The translations under genes were made by a program, and so were the position numbers. Below the pieces are notes generated by a model. The model had not been told where the DNA came from, did no database searches, and worked only from the letters and a program-made list of their open reading frames with translations. Below, piece by piece: positions 1-5,164 of a stretch of 5,164 nt of DNA. The DNA lies in the NCBI GenBank assembly GCA_025964075.1, contig JAOPZQ010000628.1, forward strand, positions 1-5,164, in the 5' to 3' direction. Position 1 is the first letter of the stretch; the number at the start of each line of letters is the position of its first letter. Origin of the DNA: Solirubrobacterales bacterium (GTDB lineage Bacteria; Actinomycetota; Thermoleophilia; Solirubrobacterales; Solirubrobacteraceae).

Positions 1-1415
1 ACATCGACGGTGTCCAGGAGCCCCTCGACGGCCCGGCGCTGGAGATCCACGACCCCGCCACGGGCGAGCTCGTCGGCCGCGCGGCGCGCGCCGGCGCCGC
101 GGTGGTCGACCGTGCCGTCCGCTCGGCCCAGGCGGCGTTCGCGGAGTGGCGGCGGCGGGGGATCGCCGAGCGCGGGGCGATCCTGCATGCCGGCGCGGAG
201 CTGCTGCTCGAGCGCGTCGACGCGCTCGCCCCGGGCCTCACGGCCGAGCAGGGCAAGCCGCTGCGCGAGGCGAAGCTCGAGCTCCGCAAGGCGGCCGACA
301 CGCTCGAGCACTACGCGGGCCTCGCGAAGGAGCTGCGCGGCATCGCGGTGCACGGGCTCGATCCGGGCGTCGAGGGCCGCGTCCTGCGCCGCCCGCTGGG
401 CGTCGTCGGCGCGATCGTCCCGTGGAACTTCCCGACGACTCTGCTGTCGAACAAGCTCGGGCCCGCGCTCGTCGCCGGTAACACGGTCGTGGCGAAGCCG
501 GCCGACACGACTCCGTTCACCACGCTCGCACTCGCGGCGATCCTCGCCGAGGCGGGGCTCCCGCCCGGAGTGCTGAACGTCGTCACCGGAACCGGCCCGG
601 AGGCGGGCGAGGCGCTCGTCACCCACCCGCTCGTGCGCAAGGTCGCATTCACCGGATCGACGCCGACCGGCGAGCGCGTCATGGCCCTCGCCGCGCGGGG
701 CGCGAAGCGCGTCACGCTCGAGCTCGGCGGCTCGGACCCCCTGATCGTCTGCGACGACGCCGACCTCGCCGCGGCGGCGAGCGCGGCGAGTATGGGTCGC
801 TTCTTCAACTGCGGTCAGGCCTGCCTCGCGATCAAGCGCGTGTACGTGTTCGACTCGGTCGCCGACGAGGTGATCGCGGCGATCGTGGCGAAGGCGGCAC
901 GGCTCAAGGTGGGCCCGGGCCGCGAGGACGGCGTCCAGCTCGGCCCGCTGCACTCCGAGCGCCAGCGCGACCTGCTGGAGGACCAGCTCGCGCGCGGCGG
1001 CGGCGACGTCCTCACCGGCGGCGGCCGGCCCGCCGGGGAGAAGTACGAGCGCGGGTGGTTCCACGAGCCGACGGTGGTGCTCGAGCCGCCCCGGGACTCG
1101 CCGCTCGCCACCGAGGAGGTCTTCGGCCCCGCGCTGCCGATCTGGCGCGTGCGCGACCTCGACGAGGCGATCGCGCTCGCCAACGCGTCGCCGTTCGGCC
1201 TCGGCTCCTCGATCTGGACGCGCGACCTCGACCGCGCGCAGCGCGCGGCGGCCGAGCTCGACTGCGGCTACACGTGGGTCAACTCGCCGACGAAGGTCTA
1301 CGACGAGCTGCCGTTCGGCGGAGTCAAGTCGAGCGGGTTCGGGAAGGAGCACGGGTCCGAGGCGTTCGACGCGTACACCGACCAGAAGGCAGTGGTCGTC
1401 CGCACGCCGAGATGA
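1..1415 (+). CDS. NAD(P)+-dependent aldehyde dehydrogenase (5' end missing)
   Basis: This cytosolic ALDH-superfamily enzyme oxidises an aldehyde to a carboxylic acid. The reading frame is open from base 3 (beginning IDGVQEPLDGPALEIHDPAT, a typical ALDH N-terminus), so the true start lies just outside the window. The GTG at 102 falls inside the conserved fold and is not the start. About 470 residues are visible, against a usual 475-490. Seen motifs, in visible-residue numbering, are PWNFP with the oxyanion-hole Asn142 (codon 426), KPAD in the cofactor site (Lys165, Asp168), FTGSTPTGE, LELGG with the general base Glu240 (codon 720), NCGQACLA with the catalytic Cys274 (codon 822), and EEVFGP (371-376). 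The C-terminus (LPFGGVKSSGFGKEHG) is complete. Its stop overlaps the start of the benzoate-CoA ligase by four bases, so an aromatic aldehyde whose acid is then CoA-activated is a reasonable inferred substrate. Motifs alone do not fix the substrate; succinate-semialdehyde-like or aliphatic aldehydes remain possible. Confidence 0.95.
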   Translation, partial: IDGVQEPLDGPALEIHDPATGELVGRAARAGAAVVDRAVRSAQAAFAEWRRRGIAERGAILHAGAELLLERVDALAPGLTAEQGKPLREAKLELRKAADTLEHYAGLAKELRGIAVHGLDPGVEGRVLRRPLGVVGAIVPWNFPTTLLSNKLGPALVAGNTVVAKPADTTPFTTLALAAILAEAGLPPGVLNVVTGTGPEAGEALVTHPLVRKVAFTGSTPTGERVMALAARGAKRVTLELGGSDPLIVCDDADLAAAASAASMGRFFNCGQACLAIKRVYVFDSVADEVIAAIVAKAARLKVGPGREDGVQLGPLHSERQRDLLEDQLARGGGDVLTGGGRPAGEKYERGWFHEPTVVLEPPRDSPLATEEVFGPALPIWRVRDLDEAIALANASPFGLGSSIWTRDLDRAQRAAAELDCGYTWVNSPTKVYDELPFGGVKSSGFGKEHGSEAFDAYTDQKAVVVRTPR

Positions 1416-2908
1416 ACGCGAGCTCCGTCCTCGACCGGCAGATCGCCGCGGGGCGCGGAGGGAAGGTCGCGCTGCGCGCGCCCGACGGCAGCTTCAGCTA
1501 CGCGGAGCTGCTCGCGCGTGTGAATCGCGCCGGCAACCTGCTGCGCGCGCTCGGAATCGGCCGCGAGGACCGGGTCGTGCTCGTCCTCGACGACACCTCG
1601 GCGTTCCACGCCCTGTTCCTCGGCGCGATGCGGATCGGCGCCGTGCCGGTGCCCGTGTCGCCGCTCGACAAGGCCGAGAACTACCGCCACTTCGTGCAGG
1701 ACTCCTACGCGCGCGTGGTCGTCACCGACCCGCCGCTCGTCGCCCTGCTCCGGTCGGTGGCGCCGGACGCGATCCTCATCTCCACGGGCGAGGAGCTCGA
1801 GGGCCTGCTCGCCGGCCAGGGCGACGAGCTCGCCGCGGCGCCGACGCACCGCGACGACATGGCGTTCTGGCTCTACTCCTCGGGCTCGACCGGGCTGCCG
1901 AAGGGCGTCGTCCACCTGCACCACGACATCGAGATGACGTGCGACTCCTACGCGGGGCAGGTCCTCGGCCTGCGCGAGGACGACGTCCTGTTCTCGACGA
2001 CCAAGCTCTACCACGCCTACGGGCTGGGCAACGGCCTCACGTTCCCACTCCACTTCGGCGCGACGTCCGTGCACCTGGCGGGTCCGCCCAAGCCCGACCG
2101 CATCGTCGCCCGCCTCCGCGAGGAGCGCCCGACTGTCTTCTTCTCCGTGCCGGCGCTCTTCGGCCTGCTCGTGCGCGCGGAGGGCGCCGAGGACGCGCTG
2201 CAGTCGGTGCGCCTCTGCGTGTCGGCCGCGGAGGCGCTCGCCCCGGCGACGTACGACCGCTGGCTCGAGCGCTTCGGCCTCGAGATCATCGACGGCATCG
2301 GCTCGACGGAGATGCTCCACATCTTCTGCTCGAACCGGCCGGGAGCGGTCGAGCGGGGGACGACCGGCCGGCCGGTGCCCGGCTACGAGCTGCGGATCGT
2401 CGACGAGGAGGGCCGGGTGCTCGACGGTCCGGCGGTGGGCGACCTCGAGGTCCGCGGCGACTCGTGCGCGGCGTCCTACTGGCACCAGCACGAGAAGACG
2501 AAGTCGTGCATGCGCGGCGACTGGTTCTTCACGGGCGACCGCTACCGGCGCCGGGAGGACGGCGCGTACGTGTTCGAGGGCCGCGCCGACGACATGCTCA
2601 AGGTCGGCGGCCTGTGGGTCTCTCCGATCGACATGGAGAACTGCCTCGTGGACCACCCGGGGGTGGCCGCGGTCGGCGTGGTGGGGATCACCGTCGAGGA
2701 CACGAGCCGCATCGCCGCGTTCGTCGAGCGGACGCCGGAGGGACCCGACGACGATGCGCTCGCCGAGGAGCTCCGCGCATGGTGCAAGGCGCATTTGCGA
2801 CGCTATGAGTATCCGCATGTCGTCCGCTTCGTCCCCGACCTCCCGCGCACGGTGACCGGCAAGGTCCAGCGCTTCCGCCTGCGCGAACTGGCCGACTGCC
2901 CCTCGTGA
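1412..2908 (+). CDS. bclA: Benzoate-CoA ligase family protein (aryl-CoA synthetase)
   Basis: This ANL-superfamily adenylate-forming enzyme of 498 residues converts an aromatic acid, ATP and CoA to aryl-CoA, AMP and PPi. Seen motifs are the P-loop YSSGSTGLPKG (155-165), AYGLGNG (202-208), A5 DGIGSTEMLH (294-303), A7 WFFTGDRYR (371-379), hinge/A8 GRADDMLKVGG (390-400) and A10 PRTVTGKVQR (478-487) with catalytic Lys484. AYGLGNG followed by LTFPL, IGSTEMLHIF and GRPVPGYELRIVDEEG is characteristic of benzoate-CoA ligases rather than general acyl-CoA synthetases. Family members use benzoate, hydroxybenzoates or aminobenzoates; the exact acid cannot be read here. The ATG at 1412 is chosen because it overlaps the upstream stop (ATGA) and NASSVLDRQIAAGRGGKVAL aligns with the family N-terminus, so the protein is near full length. 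No Shine-Dalgarno precedes it, suggesting coupled reinitiation. In Rhodopseudomonas relatives (BadA) the equivalent A10 lysine is controlled by acetylation; Lys484 lies in the same PxxxxGK context, so this is possible here. A patch of A/T-ending codons occurs at 2792-2821. Confidence 0.95.
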   Translation: MNASSVLDRQIAAGRGGKVALRAPDGSFSYAELLARVNRAGNLLRALGIGREDRVVLVLDDTSAFHALFLGAMRIGAVPVPVSPLDKAENYRHFVQDSYARVVVTDPPLVALLRSVAPDAILISTGEELEGLLAGQGDELAAAPTHRDDMAFWLYSSGSTGLPKGVVHLHHDIEMTCDSYAGQVLGLREDDVLFSTTKLYHAYGLGNGLTFPLHFGATSVHLAGPPKPDRIVARLREERPTVFFSVPALFGLLVRAEGAEDALQSVRLCVSAAEALAPATYDRWLERFGLEIIDGIGSTEMLHIFCSNRPGAVERGTTGRPVPGYELRIVDEEGRVLDGPAVGDLEVRGDSCAASYWHQHEKTKSCMRGDWFFTGDRYRRREDGAYVFEGRADDMLKVGGLWVSPIDMENCLVDHPGVAAVGVVGITVEDTSRIAAFVERTPEGPDDDALAEELRAWCKAHLRRYEYPHVVRFVPDLPRTVTGKVQRFRLRELADCPS

Positions 2909-4287
2909 CCGCCTCTCCGACGCGCGCGGCGGTGGTCGGAGCCGGCCCCGCCGGGTTCTACACGGCCGCCGACCTGCTCAAGGCGGGTTGGGAGGTCGAC
3001 CTCTACGACGCCCTGCCGACGCCGTTCGGTCTCGTGCGCTTCGGCGTCGCGCCCGACCATCCGAAGATCAAGACCGTGACGCGGATGTACGAGAAGACCG
3101 CGAAGCACGAGGCGTTCCGGTTCATGGGGGGCGTGTGCCTCGGTACCGATATCACGCGCGAAGAGCTGCTCGGCCACTACCACGCAGTGGTCTACGCGGT
3201 CGGGAGCGCCGACGACCGGCGCCTCGGCATCCCCGGCGAGGACCTGGCCGGCTGCTACGCGGCCACCGAGTTCGTCGCCTGGTACAACGGCCACCCCGAC
3301 TACGCCGACCACGAGTTCGACCTCTCGGCGGAGCGGGCGGTGGTCGTGGGGAACGGGAACGTCGCGCTCGACGTCGCCCGGATGCTCGTGCTCGATCCCG
3401 ACGAGCTCGCGGTCACCGACACCGCCGACCACGCGATGCGACCGCTGATGGAGGCGGGGGTGCGCGAGGTCGTCGTGCTCGGCCGGCGCGGTCCCGTCCA
3501 GGCCGCGTTCACGAACCCCGAGCTGCTCGAGCTCGGCGAGCTCGTGCGGGCCGACGTCATCGTCCATCCCGAGGACCTCGAGCTCGACGACGCGAGCGCG
3601 GCGTGGCTCGACTCCGACGAGGCGGACGCCGCCGATCGCCGGCGGGTCGAGATCCTGCGGGAGTACGCGGCGCGCGAGCCGCGCGGCGCCAGCCACCGGC
3701 TCGAGCTGCGGTTCCTGCGCTCGCCGGTCGAGATCCTCGAGGAGGACGGCCGCGTGCGCGGGCTCCGCGTCGTCCACAACCGGCTCGAGGTGGACGCGGG
3801 CGGCCGGCTGCGCGCCGTGCCGACGGGCGAAGAGGACGTGATCGAGTGCGGACTCGTCCTGCGCTCGATCGGCTACACCGGGCGAACGCTCCCCGGCGTG
3901 CCGTTCGACGAGCGCCGCGGCACGATCCGCAACGAGGGCGGCCGCGTGCTCGGCGAGGACGGCGCGCCGCTGCCGGGCGAGTACGCGGTGGGATGGATCA
4001 AGCGCGGGCCGAGCGGTGTCATCGGCACGAACAAGAAGGACGCCGCCGACACGGTGGCCCGCATGCTCGAGGACGCCGAGGCCGGTGCCCTGTACACGCT
4101 CGCCGACGCGGATCGCGACGCCGTCGAAGCCTGGCTGCGCGAGCGCGTGCCCGATCACGTCACCTGGGAGGGCTGGCGCGCGATCGACGAGCACGAGCTC
4201 GGCCTCGGCGAGCCGCACGGCCGCCCGCGCGTCAAGCTCGTGCGCGTCGCCGAGATGCTCGAGATCGTTGGCCGCCGCGGGGGTTAG
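2905..4287 (+). CDS. fprA: Ferredoxin-NADP+ reductase, FprA/adrenodoxin-reductase type
   Basis: This 460-residue FAD enzyme moves electrons between NADPH and a ferredoxin, typically feeding cytochromes P450 or other oxygenases. Seen motifs are the N-terminal FAD dinucleotide fold GAGPAGFYTA (12-21), the family signature LPTPFGLVRFGVAPDHPKIK (37-56), the NADP-binding fold VVGNGNVALDVARML (147-161), GRRGP (193-197), whose arginines bind the NADPH 2'-phosphate in this family, AAFTNPELLEL (200-210), and the C-terminal FAD motif GWIKRGPSGVIGTNKKDA (363-380). The length is close to mycobacterial FprA (about 456). There is no fused ferredoxin domain as in FprB, so a separate ferredoxin partner is needed; none is encoded in the window. 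The GTG start at 2905 overlaps the ligase stop (GTGA) and leaves only about seven residues before the first beta strand; the next in-frame GTG would cut into that strand. No ribosome binding site is visible. Placement directly after an aryl-CoA ligase suggests service to an aromatic oxygenation step, which is inference. Confidence 0.93.
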   Translation: MTASPTRAAVVGAGPAGFYTAADLLKAGWEVDLYDALPTPFGLVRFGVAPDHPKIKTVTRMYEKTAKHEAFRFMGGVCLGTDITREELLGHYHAVVYAVGSADDRRLGIPGEDLAGCYAATEFVAWYNGHPDYADHEFDLSAERAVVVGNGNVALDVARMLVLDPDELAVTDTADHAMRPLMEAGVREVVVLGRRGPVQAAFTNPELLELGELVRADVIVHPEDLELDDASAAWLDSDEADAADRRRVEILREYAAREPRGASHRLELRFLRSPVEILEEDGRVRGLRVVHNRLEVDAGGRLRAVPTGEEDVIECGLVLRSIGYTGRTLPGVPFDERRGTIRNEGGRVLGEDGAPLPGEYAVGWIKRGPSGVIGTNKKDAADTVARMLEDAEAGALYTLADADRDAVEAWLRERVPDHVTWEGWRAIDEHELGLGEPHGRPRVKLVRVAEMLEIVGRRGG

Positions 4288-4297
4288 GCGGCGGCCA
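4269..4297. terminator. Perfect 10-bp hairpin around overlapping convergent stops; candidate bidirectional terminator
   Basis: The arms TGGCCGCCGC (4269-4278) and GCGGCGGCCA (4288-4297) are exact reverse complements. They enclose the 9-base loop GGGGGTTAG, which contains both the reductase stop TAG (4285-4287) and the hydrolase stop TAA (- strand, 4286-4284). On the + transcript two G-U wobble pairs (4268-4298 and 4267-4299) could lengthen the stem. No U-tract follows on either strand, so it is not a classical intrinsic terminator. It is still the only strong stem-loop at this convergent junction, where there is no intergenic space. Both arms lie in coding sequence, so part of the match could come from Ala/Arg/Gly GC-rich codons. 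Confidence 0.5.
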
Positions 4298-5039
4298 GTT
4301 CCGCGATCGCCGCGACCACCGCGTCCGGGTGCTCGAGGTGCGGGGAATGGCCGCCCGGCAGCTCCAGCCGGGTGACGACGCCCCGCAGGCGCCGCTCGAT
4401 CGCGTCGAGCTGCGCCAGCGTGCCGTACACGTCGTCCTCGCCCTGGACGAGGAGCGTCGGGGCCGTGACGGCGTCGGCGGCGGCCTCGATGTTCCAGCCG
4501 CGGAACGCCGGGTCCAGCCAGACGTCGCACCAGCCGTGGAACGCGGCGTCGGGATCGCGGTGGTGGCGGGCGAGCCGCGCGCGGAGCCCCCCGTCCGCGT
4601 AGGCGTCGCGCGCGGCGCGGATGCCCCGCAGCGTCTCCTCCTCGACGAAGACGTGGGGGGCGAGCAGCGCGAGCGCCTCGACGTCGTGCTCGGCGGCGTG
4701 CAGCAGAGCGATCGAGGCTCCGTCGCTGTGCCCGACGAGGACGGGCCGCTCGATCCCCAGGGCGGCGAGGAGCTCGGGGAGCGCTTCGCCGGCCTCCTCG
4801 TGCATGAACGACGGCGTGCGCGGACGGGGCGGCGGGTCGGATTCGCCGTGGCCGAAGCGCGAGAACGCGACGGTGCGCCGGCCGGTTGCGGCGGCGAGCC
4901 GCTCGGGCAGCCCGCGCCACAGCCAGACCGTGCCGAGGCCCTCGTGGAGGAGGACGATCGGCGCGCCGGTGGGGTCACCGGGAAGGTCGAGCGTCTCGAC
5001 GCGGCCTCCGCTGACGGCCACGAGGCTCGACTCGTTCAC
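4284..5039 (-). CDS. Alpha/beta hydrolase (HEGLG / GHSDG subgroup)
   Basis: This 251-residue protein is probably a soluble cytosolic hydrolase with no signal peptide or membrane segment. Seen features are the oxyanion-region LLHEGLGTVWLW (30-41), SRFGHGESDP (60-69), the nucleophile elbow GHSDGAS (103-109) with Ser105 (codon 4727-4725), the acid-loop QGEDDVYGT (199-207), where Asp203 is the more likely triad acid and Asp202 the alternative, and the catalytic histidine in GGHSPHLEHPD (His231). The complete triad and the length fit a small single-domain hydrolase with a short lid around 130-190. The substrate is not predictable: ester, lactone and CoA-thioester hydrolysis are all possible. It converges on the ligase/reductase operon, with the two stop codons overlapping in TTAG. 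The GTG start at 5039 is chosen because it gives the normal short N-terminus; the frame stays open upstream without a better start, and GTG at residue 7 is an alternative. No Shine-Dalgarno precedes the start, but a TACGAT box lies six bases upstream. Confidence 0.9.
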   Translation of the reverse strand: MNESSLVAVSGGRVETLDLPGDPTGAPIVLLHEGLGTVWLWRGLPERLAAATGRRTVAFSRFGHGESDPPPRPRTPSFMHEEAGEALPELLAALGIERPVLVGHSDGASIALLHAAEHDVEALALLAPHVFVEEETLRGIRAARDAYADGGLRARLARHHRDPDAAFHGWCDVWLDPAFRGWNIEAAADAVTAPTLLVQGEDDVYGTLAQLDAIERRLRGVVTRLELPGGHSPHLEHPDAVVAAIAELAAA

Positions 5040-5045
5040 CCGGGC

Positions 5046-5051
5046 ATCGTA
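5046..5051 (-). promoter_or_regulatory. Candidate -10 box (TACGAT) for a leaderless hydrolase transcript
   Basis: On the - strand TACGAT fits the actinobacterial TAnnnT -10 pattern and is the only A/T-containing hexamer of that form in the 52-base gap. Six bases separate it from the GTG start, about the usual distance from a -10 box to the transcription start, so transcription could begin at the GTG itself. That would explain the missing Shine-Dalgarno. No convincing -35 element is seen 16-19 bases further upstream, so this is tentative. Confidence 0.35.
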
Positions 5052-5075
5052 CGCGCCGCGGCGGGACTCACGGCC

Positions 5076-5090
5076 CGGCCGCGGCGGCCG
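5076..5090 (-). terminator. Weak stem-loop just after the stop of the right-edge gene
   Basis: CGGCCGC (5076-5082) and GCGGCCG (5084-5090) are reverse complements around one central base, so a realistic hairpin has about five pairs and a five-base loop. It begins one base after the - strand stop codon at 5094-5092 and ends about 25 bases before the candidate -10 box. There is no U-tract. Position favours a terminator, but in DNA this GC-rich such short palindromes are common. Confidence 0.22.
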
Positions 5091-5091
5091 T

Positions 5092-5164
5092 TCAGGCGCG
5101 CGCCTTGGCGCGCGTACGGGCGGCCTTCTTGGCCGCGGTGCTGCGGCCGCGGGCGTTCCGCTGG
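5092..5164 (-). CDS. C-terminal tail of an unidentified Lys/Arg/Ala-rich protein (partial)
   Basis: Reading leftward from the window edge, 23 codons end at TGA (5094-5092). They encode QRNARGRSTAAKKAARTRAK followed by ARA. The composition is almost entirely Ala, Arg and Lys with AAKKAA spacing, as in disordered nucleic-acid-binding tails of actinobacterial histone-like/HU proteins, some topoisomerases and other DNA- or RNA-binding proteins. The protein body is outside the window, so no family can be named. The stop is followed by a small hairpin and then the hydrolase start 52 bases on, so the two genes run in the same direction and could be co-transcribed or separately promoted. The reading as coding rests on the tail pattern, the continuously open frame and the sensible position of the stop. 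Confidence 0.5.
   Translation of the reverse strand, partial: QRNARGRSTAAKKAARTRAKARA

Noticed and set aside
10..576. + strand frame of 188 codons inside the dehydrogenase
   Set aside because: Ser/Arg-rich translation with no motif, overlapping the conserved dehydrogenase frame that contains the PWNFP region.
1055..1411. Upstream extension of the ligase to a GTG at 1055
   Set aside because: The extension lies wholly within the dehydrogenase and encodes Arg/Ala-rich shadow sequence; the ATG at 1412 matches the family N-terminus.
1..1415. Assignment of the dehydrogenase as 3,4-dehydroadipyl-CoA semialdehyde dehydrogenase (BoxD/BoxZ)
   Set aside because: It seems shorter than those enzymes and its active-site motif NCGQACLA differs from the GQKCTA type I associate with them; no box genes are visible in the window.
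1298..2818. Long - strand open frame of 506 codons antisense to the dehydrogenase end and the ligase
   Set aside because: It runs opposite a clear conserved gene, its translation is Arg/Ala/Val/His-rich with no recognisable motif, and stop-free antisense frames are expected at this GC content.
2803..4920. Very long - strand open frame of 705 codons antisense to the reductase and out of frame through the hydrolase
   Set aside because: It crosses two well-supported genes, is in a different frame from the real hydrolase, and its product is low-complexity Arg/Ala/His/Asp sequence typical of GC-rich shadows.
5036..5047. Tiny upstream open frame ATG CCC GGG TGA just before the hydrolase start (- strand)
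   Set aside because: If the transcript is leaderless the ATG is not transcribed; three codons are easily produced by chance and nothing else supports regulation here.
5097..5114. Palindrome CGCGCGCC-TT-GGCGCGCG
   Set aside because: It lies inside the Ala/Lys/Arg codons of the edge gene's tail and has a two-base centre, so it is best explained by repetitive GC-rich codons.
5121..5135. Small stem CGGCC-TTCTT-GGCCG near the right edge
   Set aside because: It is simply the codons for Ala-Lys-Lys-Ala, which create such a hairpin automatically.
1..5164. Mobile element, CRISPR array, RNA gene, toxin-antitoxin or defence system
   Set aside because: No terminal repeats, transposase, spaced direct repeats, tRNA-like folds or defence domains are present; the sequence is fully accounted for by metabolic genes with almost no intergenic DNA.

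Overview
The window is very GC-rich DNA with G or C at nearly every third codon position. It is packed with genes, uses GTG starts freely, and carries an FprA-type ferredoxin reductase. Together these suggest a high-GC actinobacterium. A deep lineage such as Thermoleophilia is possible, but that finer placement is a guess.

Positions 1-4287 (+ strand) hold three genes in a tight operon: an aldehyde dehydrogenase whose 5' end lies outside the window (1-1415), a benzoate-CoA ligase family enzyme (1412-2908), and an FprA/adrenodoxin-reductase-type ferredoxin-NADP+ reductase (2905-4287). Both internal junctions are 4-base stop/start overlaps (ATGA and GTGA), and neither downstream start has a visible Shine-Dalgarno sequence, so translational coupling is likely. 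Facing the operon on the - strand is an alpha/beta hydrolase (5039-4284). Its stop codon overlaps the reductase stop codon within the tetranucleotide TTAG. That overlap sits in the loop of a perfect 10-bp inverted repeat (4269-4297), a good candidate for a terminator serving both directions. Beyond the hydrolase, 5040-5091 is a short gap with a possible leaderless-type promoter (TACGAT) and a weak hairpin. At the right edge is the C-terminal, Lys/Arg/Ala-rich tail of another - strand gene (5164-5092).

The simplest reading of the operon is an aerobic aromatic catabolic module. The dehydrogenase would oxidise an (aromatic) aldehyde to an acid, the ligase would activate that acid as its CoA thioester, and the reductase would pass NADPH electrons through a ferredoxin to an oxygenase or P450 encoded elsewhere. 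The hydrolase could act on a lactone, ester or thioester intermediate. Family assignments are firm from motifs; the exact substrates and the pathway link are inference. I see no mobile element, CRISPR array, RNA gene or clearly new system here. The most unusual features are the stop-overlapping hairpin, the coupling of an FprA-type reductase to a benzoate-CoA ligase, and a short patch of A/T-ending codons in the ligase.
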